The notes beneath the pieces are model-generated. The model ran no database searches. It was not told where the DNA came from and saw only the letters and a program-made list of their open reading frames with translations. Below, piece by piece: positions 44,664-52,667 of a stretch of 64,000 bases of DNA (the first letter of the stretch is position 1; every line of letters starts with the position of its first letter). A program made the position numbers and the translations under genes. The stretch spans positions 86,605 through 150,604 of the forward strand of contig CAYZNN010000003.1 of the NCBI GenBank assembly GCA_964479665.1, read 5' to 3'. This DNA comes from UBA2287 sp964479665. GTDB taxonomy: Bacteria; Bacteroidota; Bacteroidia; Bacteroidales; Tenuifilaceae.

Positions 44664-44813
44664 AAATGAAATATTATAATACTTCCCGAAATATAGGTTA
44701 AATGCAGTTTTTCATTATTAAAAGAATAATAATAAAAACATTATTTGACAAATGTAGCTTTTGGTATGATTAAAGTGAAGTTGATGGCTTGTAATAATAA
44801 GAATATCAGAGTT

Positions 44814-44837
44814 ATATACAATTCATGAATTGTGTAT
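44814..44837. repeat. Near-perfect 24-base palindrome upstream of the kinase operon
   Basis: A perfect 16-base palindrome ACAATTCATGAATTGT (44818-44833) extends to 24 bases with one mismatched pair. It is in the 232-base AT-rich gap, about 150 bases upstream of the kinase start and 59 bases beyond the guaD stop. Possible operator; otherwise this gap shows no gene. Confidence 0.4.
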
Positions 44838-44895
44838 TTTTAAACACATTTTAGAAGTATAGAAAATATCTTTAATTATTTATTATTCGGTTCTT

Positions 44896-45369
44896 TCAGT
44901 ACTCAATTTTCCCTTCAAAGGAGTTCCATAATTTAAATGCCTTCAAAGCTTCGTTTGGCATTATTTGTTGGGTTGGGATGGTACGCATATTAATTGGTTT
45001 TTCAATTTCAGCATAAATGAACGAATCGTCGAAACCAATATTTTTCGCATCGGTTTTTGTATTACCAAAATATATTCTGTCAATCCGCGCCCAATAAATG
45101 GCACCCAGGCACATTGGGCATGGTTCGCACGAAGTGTATATTTCACAACCACTTAAATTGTAACTATTCAAAACCCTTGATGCTTCCCTAATAGCTGAAA
45201 CTTCGGCATGAGCGGTGGGGTCGTTGTTACTTGTTACCCTGTTTACTCCTAGTGCAATAATATTCCCATCTTTTACTATCACAGCGCCAAAGGGTCCACC
45301 TCCATTCCTAATGTTTTCAATTGAAAGATTTATGGCTTCCTGCATGAAGTTTTGGCTAGTTTTACTCAT
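44896..45369 (-). CDS. guaD: Guanine deaminase, cytidine-deaminase-fold type
   Basis: A 157-residue zinc deaminase converting guanine to xanthine and ammonia. The zinc site is PTAHAEVSAIREA (His and catalytic Glu) and TSCEPCPMCLGAIYWARI (two Cys). The C-terminal part, with GFDDSFIYAEIEKP and RTIP, matches Bacillus subtilis guanine deaminase rather than TadA, whose tRNA-binding C-terminus differs. The start ATG 45369 gives a length within one residue of the B. subtilis enzyme as I recall it (156); a TTG nine codons upstream is disfavoured. The gene stands alone on the minus strand. Confidence 0.87.
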   Translation of the reverse strand: MSKTSQNFMQEAINLSIENIRNGGGPFGAVIVKDGNIIALGVNRVTSNNDPTAHAEVSAIREASRVLNSYNLSGCEIYTSCEPCPMCLGAIYWARIDRIYFGNTKTDAKNIGFDDSFIYAEIEKPINMRTIPTQQIMPNEALKAFKLWNSFEGKIEY

Positions 45370-45480
45370 AAAAATTAATTGGTTGTTTGAATCCAAAAAT
45401 GGCTAAAAAAACTCTTTAAATCAATTATAACCACTACATTTTAGTGTCTAACTTAATTTTTTTTAACTTTCAAACAAAAA

Positions 45481-46221
45481 ATGTCAGATTACAAGTTTGT
45501 ACTTCCTGTTTTTTGGGGAATTATTGGCCCACTATTTTCCTTCTCACAGAGAGATTCAATTCTGAACGCTGAGCATATTTTTAAACAAATACAATTAAGT
45601 TATGCCAATAATTGGTATTGTAACCTAACCTTTAAACAGGAAATGTTTCGTTACAGGTACGATAGCATTGTAAGTCGCGAGGAGTGGGAAGTAGCATACT
45701 CGGCCCCTTCGAAACTGCATATTCGTTCCAAAGACTTTAATTCAGGAAGGGGATGGATTATTGCAAACGACTCAATATATTCTTTTAACAAAAAGCAGCT
45801 GATCGGAAGGCGCGATAGAATTCATGAGGCAATGATCCTAGGTTACGATTTGTATTGCATACCACCTCATGTTGCATTGACCCGAACGAAACAATTGGGT
45901 ATCAATACAAGTTTTATTGAAATAACTCGTATTAATGGAAAGCGTGTAATACAGATTGGCGATCCAAACGTATTCTGCTTTTGGCTTTTTGCCAATAATC
46001 TGCTGTTTTATGGTTACCGAAAAAGAACCGATACGGGTTCAATAAGAGAATTATTCTTTGAAAATTACAGAACCATACAGGGGTGGCCTGTAGCCACCGA
46101 ATTACATTATTACGATAACGGCCGATTGTACCAACTGGAACGGTACTCCGAAATTCGACTGCCCTCATACTTGCACCCCAACCTATTTTCACCTATGCAT
46201 TTTAATGACGTTCGATGGTAG
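45481..46221 (+). CDS. Exported LolA-like protein of unknown function
   Basis: A 246-residue protein with a hydrophobic N-terminus (about 7-22, ending SFSQ) and a mature part rich in short amphipathic strands: FKQEMFRYRYDS, WEVAYSAPSKLHIRSKD, GRGWIIANDSIYSFN, RELFFENYR. This pattern resembles the half-barrel fold of LolA/LppX lipid carriers, but no diagnostic residue confirms it. It converges on the BamA-like gene with a 3-base gap. TAACTTTC, one mismatch from the -7 consensus, ends 9-10 bases before the ATG. The function is not assigned. Confidence 0.6.
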   Translation: MSDYKFVLPVFWGIIGPLFSFSQRDSILNAEHIFKQIQLSYANNWYCNLTFKQEMFRYRYDSIVSREEWEVAYSAPSKLHIRSKDFNSGRGWIIANDSIYSFNKKQLIGRRDRIHEAMILGYDLYCIPPHVALTRTKQLGINTSFIEITRINGKRVIQIGDPNVFCFWLFANNLLFYGYRKRTDTGSIRELFFENYRTIQGWPVATELHYYDNGRLYQLERYSEIRLPSYLHPNLFSPMHFNDVRW

Positions 46222-46224
46222 TAG

Positions 46225-48090
46225 TTAATAGTAATATATGGTTGTTGGACGAACGGGCCTAAAATCGGAAAGCATACCATTACTATCTCCACCAATTTTA
46301 AACAGTTCTAAGGGTGCTTCCTTTGGAAAAATAGGATAGTATGCAAGCAGAATCATAAAGGTTTGAAAAACTAAATTGTCGTTTTTAATTTTTATCCCAC
46401 CCCCAATGCCCAAAGCATATTTTTTTTGATCCAAAGCATGTTGGGTTCTTAAGCCTAAGAAATCAACAAATCCATTAAAGGCGAACTTAAACCCATAAAC
46501 AGTTAAAGGGCTAAATGCTACTAGTTGGCTTCGAGCATTTAACCTCTCAGAACCTACAACAGTTGGCAATTGTCGGCCCATAATATCATTAGCAAATACA
46601 AGGTAATTGCCTTCGCCGTATTTTCTATTTATACCTCTTGTATAGTTTGTATACAAAAAGTGCCTGAATAACCAATGGTTTGCTCGAAAAAGTTTATTAA
46701 AGTGGTTAACCCTTAGTTGGATTGCAGCCTGCTCAAATCCATTATTTCCAATAAAACTCCCCAGTTTAATTTCAGCATTAGAATAACCAAAGCTCCAACC
46801 CGTGCCTCCTTTAAAATCGACACCAAGGTAGGGTCTATCGATGTATTCACCAAGTTCATAGCCCAAAGTGAGTTGAGTTAGAAACCCAACGGGAAGGTCT
46901 TCAGTAGGGCCAAATCTGTATACATGGTTATCCCTTAAGTACTGGTTGTTAGAGAATGCAATACCTGCAAGGTACAGGTTAGTGCTTTGAAAAAAGTAGT
47001 TACTGTCGACTGATGTTGTAGGTCGCGAAAAGAAAGTTTTACTCTCCCAGCTTGTTGTAACCGAAAGTTGGTGGGGAGCCCTATTTGGTTGCCCATCAAT
47101 ATTAACAGAAGCACCTAACCATGTCCAATTGTTGCGGTAACTAATAAATTGGCTTTGGTCTCTGAAATGCATGTAGAAAGGTTCTCTATTCCTGTTAATT
47201 GCAATTCCACCTGCCCATAAAGTATTCGAGGTGGTAAAGTTCTTCTCAATGGTTGCTCCTCTATTGCTGTAATCTAAGCCATCGCGAATTTTAAACGAAG
47301 TGTAAAATCTGTAGCCTAATGGATTTCGTGCGGCAATATTCAACTCGTGGCCAAACTTTTTTTCGTGTTTCGAATTGACATAAAGAACACCCTTTGTTTC
47401 TATTCCGGTTCCGGCCAGATTTTTTTCGAAGAATTCAATATTGCCCTCATGCGCTGAGTTAGCATAAACATTGGCCCCTATACTCCACTTATCCTTTACA
47501 ATAATTAAAACATTTGCTGCAGATGTGTTTTCAATCGGATTTATAATGATAATTACATCATCAATATAATTGAGCTTTCTTAGCAAATCCTCTGACTCAA
47601 CTATAAGATACGATTGAATGGGCTCACCCTCTTCAATAAGAAAACTACGTCGAATTGCTGATCGTTGGGTTTTAACATGAATTCTATTAGCTATTTGCTC
47701 AATTCTAGCTCTATCTGTTTCAAGTGTATCATAAACGTTATAGCCAAAGGGTGGTAAAATAGTTATGTTTACATTCGCTACAGATAGTCCATTGTAAACA
47801 TCGTACTTATCGGTTGCCTTTTGGGTGATTAGAATTTTTTCTTCTTTAATCATACTGCTTTTGTTCACAAACAATCCAAATAGTTTGCGAGTAATGTAAT
47901 TTTTACTTGCTTTCGCTTCGAGTTGGCTAAAAGCAAACCGGCTAGAGTCCTGAGATGTGTTTCGAACAGAATCGGGTCTATGGTTTCTGCCTACAGTTTG
48001 GGCGCTCGCTGAACTCCAAAAAAGGACTCCCGTTACAATAACGGGAGCAATGATTTTGTATACACCAAAGCGGGAATATGCCTTTAGCAT
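46225..48090 (-). CDS. BamA/TamA-like outer-membrane protein with POTRA-type N-terminus
   Basis: A 621-residue protein: signal peptide (to about 31, ASAQ), a linker, POTRA-like domain(s) (about 75-190, VANVNITILPPFGYNVYDT and LRKLNYIDDVIIIINP) and a C-terminal beta-barrel. It is shorter than BamA (about 800 residues or more, five POTRA domains), so it is a specialised member such as those that export or insert one client. The start ATG 48090 is preferred over the TTG at 48135, which would overlap the SiaB-family gene. It is the last gene of the unit downstream of proS. The client is unknown. Confidence 0.78.
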   Translation of the reverse strand: MLKAYSRFGVYKIIAPVIVTGVLFWSSASAQTVGRNHRPDSVRNTSQDSSRFAFSQLEAKASKNYITRKLFGLFVNKSSMIKEEKILITQKATDKYDVYNGLSVANVNITILPPFGYNVYDTLETDRARIEQIANRIHVKTQRSAIRRSFLIEEGEPIQSYLIVESEDLLRKLNYIDDVIIIINPIENTSAANVLIIVKDKWSIGANVYANSAHEGNIEFFEKNLAGTGIETKGVLYVNSKHEKKFGHELNIAARNPLGYRFYTSFKIRDGLDYSNRGATIEKNFTTSNTLWAGGIAINRNREPFYMHFRDQSQFISYRNNWTWLGASVNIDGQPNRAPHQLSVTTSWESKTFFSRPTTSVDSNYFFQSTNLYLAGIAFSNNQYLRDNHVYRFGPTEDLPVGFLTQLTLGYELGEYIDRPYLGVDFKGGTGWSFGYSNAEIKLGSFIGNNGFEQAAIQLRVNHFNKLFRANHWLFRHFLYTNYTRGINRKYGEGNYLVFANDIMGRQLPTVVGSERLNARSQLVAFSPLTVYGFKFAFNGFVDFLGLRTQHALDQKKYALGIGGGIKIKNDNLVFQTFMILLAYYPIFPKEAPLELFKIGGDSNGMLSDFRPVRPTTIYYY

Positions 48091-48094
48091 GGTT

Positions 48095-48673
48095 CTAAAA
48101 AGGATCTTTTGCGAATTTTTTTGCGTTAATTTCAACTTTCAGAATAAAAAAGAAGTAGTCATCGTCGAGGGGTAGGAACTGGAAGTTAATTGGCTCGCCA
48201 GTTTTACGTGCAATATCAATGAGCCCTAAACCAGCACCTCCTTTTTCTGAAATGCGTCCCTCCTTAATTTGTTTCTTATACATCTCTTTTAACTCTTCAG
48301 TGCTAGCGTTGTTAACCGTTATAAGCGATTGTTCAAGCCTATCCTTGTGCTTTTTGGCAACCCTATTCGATGTTATAACATAGTAAGTATCGTACTTTTT
48401 GCCAATTATAAAAAGTCCGCTGCCCACATTCTTTTCTTGCAATTCGTCGGAATGCTTGTTCATATTCTGGAGGGTTTCCACCATTACATGGTAAACTTTG
48501 CGCTGTACCGACCGTTCTTCGCTATGCTTTTCCATATCCGACTCGGCCATGGCGGTAAACATTTTGGTAATTTCATGGCTAAATTCACCTAGGTATACCA
48601 GTGAAAAGCCATTGTCCATCATTTCGTCGTAAATGTTGGAAATGGATTTGATAAAGTTGAAGGTCAGGTTCAT
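48095..48673 (-). CDS. SiaB-family protein kinase (DUF6272)
   Basis: A 192-residue cytoplasmic protein resembling SiaB, the kinase of the Pseudomonas SiaABCD biofilm/c-di-GMP switch. A GHKL-like ATP site is visible: N-box VMVETLQNMNKHS (about 62-74) and glycine motif GGAGLGLIDIARKTG (about 145-159). SiaB phosphorylates SiaC; neither a SiaC (DUF1987) nor a SiaA phosphatase gene is in the window, so its partner is elsewhere or different. It is placed between a lipoprotein peptidase and a BamA-like protein with gaps of 14 and 4 bases, hence co-transcribed. The family call is from motif memory. Confidence 0.72.
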   Translation of the reverse strand: MNLTFNFIKSISNIYDEMMDNGFSLVYLGEFSHEITKMFTAMAESDMEKHSEERSVQRKVYHVMVETLQNMNKHSDELQEKNVGSGLFIIGKKYDTYYVITSNRVAKKHKDRLEQSLITVNNASTEELKEMYKKQIKEGRISEKGGAGLGLIDIARKTGEPINFQFLPLDDDYFFFILKVEINAKKFAKDPF

Positions 48674-48687
48674 AAGTTAAAGGGTGT

Positions 48688-50304
48688 TTATTGTAGTCCC
48701 AGCATTTTTTCTCCTTGGTTAAAGCGGATGTCTCTAGGTATATTGGCTTCAGATATTCGATTCAGATCCATTTGAAGGCCTTCGCGAATAAACGAAGATT
48801 CTTCGAGCATTTTTTTAGCACGGTCGTAATCGCCTTCTCCTTGAATAGTTATTATTTCTGCAGCTAGCGAGTTCATAGCTGAAGTCATTTTGTCGAAATC
48901 TACTCGGTATGTTCCATCCTTTTCGTTGCGGGTGAATGCTCCAACCTCTTGGAAATAGTAAAAACGCATGGTGTTAGCCTTGCCATGTGCCGAAGCAGCA
49001 CCAAACCGGATCGATCTGAAAATGCTTGCCATAAAGGTTACATAGTTATCCATTAGGTCCTCTTTCTCAATTTCGCCCATCTCAACCAGTTTGGCTACCA
49101 TGTACAGACCAAGGATATCGGCTTTTGCTTCTTCAATTGGGCTGTATGTTTCTTTCATAGCTTCTCTTACGGTTCCTTTTCCATTAATTGTATTTTTTAT
49201 TCCTAAGCCATGAGCCACTTCGTGAAACATTACATTTTCAAAAAATGCATCGAATTTCACATGCTTGCGTTGCGATGGATCGATAAGCAGGTTGCTTATG
49301 GGAACTAGAATTTTATCGAATTTATATTGCATCGAGTTTTTCAGTTGCAACTTTCGGCTACCCTTTTTAATATGAACCTCAGGATCGTTGGGTAGATTAA
49401 TAGCAATGGTCTTACTTCCTGCATTGCAGTCACCCGCATAGTAAACAGCATCATAAACACCCAGATCGCTATCGCTGCCAGGAATTTCAGCTTTATACTG
49501 AATGTCGACTGGCAAACTTGCTTGTAATGCAGGTAAAAGGCTTGCAAACCTCGAAAGTTTCTGGCTCCACTCCAAATCTTTAATTAGAATGAATGCCTCA
49601 TGGGCCGCTTTATAGTTGAATAACGCATCCTCATAGTTCTCAATAGGCCCGCATATGAAATCGATATTGTTGGTTTTCATATCCATCCAGGCCATATCGC
49701 TTGGCTGGTAATTGTCGGTTGTAAGGGCTTCTGCTCTTAGGTACAGGTAGTTTCGTAAGCCTTGGTCCTCAGCCAATTCAGCCGCTCTTCGAAGCAGTTC
49801 GGCTGCTTTATCGTGTTGGGATTTGTAAGCTAAACTATACGGTATAGCCTCGAGGTTACCATCGGCTTTACGCCTGATAATAGTGTATTGGCTGGTTTTT
49901 ATTTCCGAATCGAAAGCTTCAAACTCTTCCCGGGTCATGTCGGCAGGGTAAAAGTTGGCTCCTAATGGCTTCTCACCAAACTTGGGAATAAATGGCTTAT
50001 TATCTTTAAGCCTTTCCCATGGCCCATAGTTAATGGCAACAAACTCGCGAGTTGCATCGTCATTTAATGTTACAAAAAGTTCGTCCTTATTGCCAAAGGC
50101 TTGTTGCCAAAAGATTTCATCCATTATACGGGCTGCTTCGAAAAGCAAGGGAAGCATGGCTTTTTCATTCTCAGAGAGGTGATTAATGTTAGTTGTTAAA
50201 TCAACCTTTACGAATTCGTCAACTTTTTTCTGCATTTCACTTTTTTTACATCCGTAGGATATTGCAAAAACTAATACAGTTAAAAAAACAGGAAGTGTTT
50301 TCAT
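48688..50304 (-). CDS. Dipeptidyl peptidase III-like zinc lipoprotein (M49)
   Basis: A 538-residue lipoprotein (lipobox ISYGC, Cys19). The zinc site is HEVAHGLG (His361, Glu362, His365) plus EEAKAD (about 391-396), the order of M49 dipeptidyl peptidases III. Classical DPP III has a six-residue HEXXGH motif; this one has the five-residue HEXXH, as described for Caldithrix abyssi DPP III and plant Nudix-M49 proteins. Being a lipoprotein it acts in the periplasm or at the outer membrane, unlike the cytosolic eukaryotic enzyme. It lies within a four-gene minus-strand unit, 17 bases after the unknown gene and 14 before the SiaB-family gene. Confidence 0.78.
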   Translation of the reverse strand: MKTLPVFLTVLVFAISYGCKKSEMQKKVDEFVKVDLTTNINHLSENEKAMLPLLFEAARIMDEIFWQQAFGNKDELFVTLNDDATREFVAINYGPWERLKDNKPFIPKFGEKPLGANFYPADMTREEFEAFDSEIKTSQYTIIRRKADGNLEAIPYSLAYKSQHDKAAELLRRAAELAEDQGLRNYLYLRAEALTTDNYQPSDMAWMDMKTNNIDFICGPIENYEDALFNYKAAHEAFILIKDLEWSQKLSRFASLLPALQASLPVDIQYKAEIPGSDSDLGVYDAVYYAGDCNAGSKTIAINLPNDPEVHIKKGSRKLQLKNSMQYKFDKILVPISNLLIDPSQRKHVKFDAFFENVMFHEVAHGLGIKNTINGKGTVREAMKETYSPIEEAKADILGLYMVAKLVEMGEIEKEDLMDNYVTFMASIFRSIRFGAASAHGKANTMRFYYFQEVGAFTRNEKDGTYRVDFDKMTSAMNSLAAEIITIQGEGDYDRAKKMLEESSFIREGLQMDLNRISEANIPRDIRFNQGEKMLGLQ

Positions 50305-50321
50305 GGCTTAAGTATTATTGT

Positions 50322-51020
50322 TTAGCTTTCTAAAACATCATCGGAATTAAATTTAAAGCCCAAGCGTTTTCCGGTTTGAAGTTTTGAACTTTCAATTTTG
50401 GTGTTCATTTGGGCAACCGAAGCAATCTTTACCATATCGTAGGGTGGAACTAATAGGTCGAATTCAAGAGCATACAAAATGGCTGTTTCAATTATTTTTT
50501 TTACCGAATCTCTATCGATAATAGCTTGTCCGAAATTATTGTAAAGGAACCCCATTTGTCTTTTGCCTTCCACAAAATAATGGTTTTCGCGATTTACAAA
50601 GATTCTGCCAATAAGATAGCCCAAGTCGTCGAGCCTATTGTATTTAAACGAGTCGGTAAGGAAATTGTAAACGTTAATTACGCCGCAGTACGAGTTTAAC
50701 TTGTCTTGCTGAACGTAAGGGATTTTCCAAATCGAATGGTCCCTGTCGAATTCGAAAATATTGGTATGCATACTGAAGATGAGGATATCGCCAGCAACTC
50801 GAATTTCAGCTTCAAATTTACCTCTGTCTCTGTATTCTAACTTTACTCGCTTATCGGCTCCTTTTAAATTTACATTCAAATCGTTGGCCATCTCATGAAG
50901 TAGATCCTTAATAAGGTTAAAAGTCTCAAAGGTGTTGTCGTAAACCTTCTGCTTCATGCTCGATTTTTCAATGAGGGTGCTCACAATAAGTTGTTTTGGA
51001 TTGTTTGGAGTTTTTTCCAT
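50322..51020 (-). CDS. Conserved-looking cytoplasmic protein of unknown function
   Basis: A 232-residue protein without signal peptide or membrane helix. Helical N-terminal part (about 22-45), then a beta-rich part with VKLEYRDRGKFEAEIRVAGD and ILIFSMHTNIFEFDRDHSIW, and a helical C-terminus. I recognise no family. The start is ATG 51020: the frame is open to 51068, but that stretch lies on the hairpin terminator of proS. It is the first gene of the unit with the DPP III-like lipoprotein, the SiaB-family protein and the BamA-like protein, so a regulatory or sensory role is possible but unproven. Confidence 0.68.
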   Translation of the reverse strand: MEKTPNNPKQLIVSTLIEKSSMKQKVYDNTFETFNLIKDLLHEMANDLNVNLKGADKRVKLEYRDRGKFEAEIRVAGDILIFSMHTNIFEFDRDHSIWKIPYVQQDKLNSYCGVINVYNFLTDSFKYNRLDDLGYLIGRIFVNRENHYFVEGKRQMGFLYNNFGQAIIDRDSVKKIIETAILYALEFDLLVPPYDMVKIASVAQMNTKIESSKLQTGKRLGFKFNSDDVLES

Positions 51021-51058
51021 AAACTTAGTTGTTAAGTTTAGCAATGCAATGTACAAAA

Positions 51059-51090
51059 TAAAAGGCACCCATGCAATTGGGTGCCTTTTA
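51059..51090 (-). terminator. Intrinsic terminator of proS
   Basis: 13-bp perfect arms TAAAAGGCACCCA (51059-51071) and TGGGTGCCTTTTA (51078-51090), 6-base loop. On the minus strand the descending arm ends in TTTTATTTTG, giving a U-rich tail 10 bases beyond the proS stop. It separates proS from the four-gene unit. Confidence 0.85.
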
Positions 51091-51100
51091 TTCGGGAATT

Positions 51101-52576
51101 CTAATAGGCTCTTGCAAACAGGACCCTTTGTGCCGATGGTTTACCAGTAACCATGCACTTACCGGGTTCTTTGTTGCCTTCGAGAGGTATGCAACGGATG
51201 GTAGCTTTTGTTTCCTCCTTAATTTTCGCTTCGGTTTCAGGGGTTCCATCCCAGTGTGCTAGGATGAACCCTCCCTGATTCTCAATTTTTACCTTAAACT
51301 CTTCGTATGTTTCTACTGATGTTGTATTTGCTTCCCTGAAGTTTAGGGCTTTATTAAAAATATCGATCTGAATGTTTTGTAGCAATTTTTGAATATAGAT
51401 TTCAATTCCCTCCTGTGCTACAAACTCCTTTGTAAGAAGATCGCGACGCGCAACCTCAACGGTTCCTTTTTCAAGGTCTTTAGGTCCAATCGCAATACGA
51501 ACAGGATAACCCTTCATTTCATACTCGGCAAATTTAAAGCCAGGCTTTAGGTTATCGCGATCGTCGAAATGAACAGTTATTCCAAGAGATTCTAATTTTC
51601 GCTTAATATCATTGGCCTTTGCAGAGATAGCCGAAAGTTCTTCCTCGTTTCTGAAAATAGGTACAATTACAACTTGAACGGGAGCAAGTTTTGGTGGAAG
51701 TACTAATCCGTTGTCGTCGGAGTGCGCCATTACAAGCGCACCCATAAGCCTTGTAGATACTCCCCATGAAGTAGCCCATACATAGTCGAGATTGCCATCC
51801 TTAGATGCAAACTTTACATCGAAAGCTTTGGCAAAATTCTGTCCTAAGAAGTGCGAAGTGCCTGCCTGGAGTGCTTTGCCATCCTGCATTAATGCTTCAA
51901 TGCAGTAGGTTTCAACGGCACCAGCAAAGCGCTCGCTTTCGCTTTTTGTGCCAATTACTACAGGAATGCCAAGCCAATTTTGTGCAAAATCAGCATATAC
52001 ATTAACCATCTTAATGGTTTCTTCAATTGCCTCTTCCTTTGTTGCATGTGCAGTATGCCCTTCCTGCCAGAGGAATTCGGCAGTACGAAGAAATAGGCGG
52101 GTACGCATTTCCCAGCGAACCACATTGGCCCACTGGTTAATTAGAATTGGTAGGTCGCGGTACGATTGAATCCAACTCCGGTATGTATTCCAAATGATGG
52201 TTTCCGATGTAGGTCTAACTATGAGTTCCTCTTCAAGCTGCGCTTCCGGATCGACAATAACGCCTTTCCCATTTGGGTCGTTTTTTAAGCGGTAATGGGT
52301 TACAATGGCACACTCTTTGGCAAAACCCTCAACGTGGCTTGCCTCCTTACTGAAAAACGATTTTGGTATGAATAAAGGAAAATAGGCGTTTTGATGCCCG
52401 GTAGCTTTAAACATGTCGTCGAGCTGTCGCTGTATCTTTTCCCAAATAGAAAACCCGTAGGGCTTAATAACCATGCAGCCTCTCACTGCTGAATGGTCGG
52501 CTAATCCAGCCTTAACAACAATATCGTTGTACCATTGAGAGTAATTCTCACTTCTGCTTGTAATTTCCTTTGCCAT
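51101..52576 (-). CDS. proS: Prolyl-tRNA synthetase, archaeal/eukaryotic type
   Basis: A 491-residue class II synthetase charging tRNA-Pro. Motif 2/3 regions are visible: VRPTSETIIW, RWEMRTRLFLRTAEFLWQEGHTAHAT and TSWGVSTRLMGALVMAHSDDNG. There is no bacterial-type editing (INS) domain between motifs 2 and 3, and a zinc-like C-terminal extension replaces it (PLEGNKEPGKCMVTGKPS, ending in Ala-Tyr), the ProS type found in Bacteroidota. A strong intrinsic terminator follows. The start ATG 52576 is the first possible methionine with the conserved N-terminus. Confidence 0.96.
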   Translation of the reverse strand: MAKEITSRSENYSQWYNDIVVKAGLADHSAVRGCMVIKPYGFSIWEKIQRQLDDMFKATGHQNAYFPLFIPKSFFSKEASHVEGFAKECAIVTHYRLKNDPNGKGVIVDPEAQLEEELIVRPTSETIIWNTYRSWIQSYRDLPILINQWANVVRWEMRTRLFLRTAEFLWQEGHTAHATKEEAIEETIKMVNVYADFAQNWLGIPVVIGTKSESERFAGAVETYCIEALMQDGKALQAGTSHFLGQNFAKAFDVKFASKDGNLDYVWATSWGVSTRLMGALVMAHSDDNGLVLPPKLAPVQVVIVPIFRNEEELSAISAKANDIKRKLESLGITVHFDDRDNLKPGFKFAEYEMKGYPVRIAIGPKDLEKGTVEVARRDLLTKEFVAQEGIEIYIQKLLQNIQIDIFNKALNFREANTTSVETYEEFKVKIENQGGFILAHWDGTPETEAKIKEETKATIRCIPLEGNKEPGKCMVTGKPSAQRVLFARAY

Positions 52577-52656
52577 TGGCTTTGAGTGGTATGATATTTG
52601 TTAAAAATCAATTGAAAATTCTTTGTGCAAAGTAAATAAAAAAACCCTAATAAAAC

Positions 52657-52662
52657 AGGAGG
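52657..52662 (+). promoter_or_regulatory. Strong Shine-Dalgarno sequence of the Tyr/Trp-rich lipoprotein gene
   Basis: AGGAGG, 5 bases before the ATG at 52668. Most genes here have no such site, so this one stands out; it also fixes the start against the longer frame from 52623. Confidence 0.75.
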
Positions 52663-52667
52663 TTGCT

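Noticed and set aside
51021..51068. Upstream start of the unknown gene at 51068
   Set aside because: The stretch lies within the proS terminator hairpin; ATG 51020 is the sensible start.
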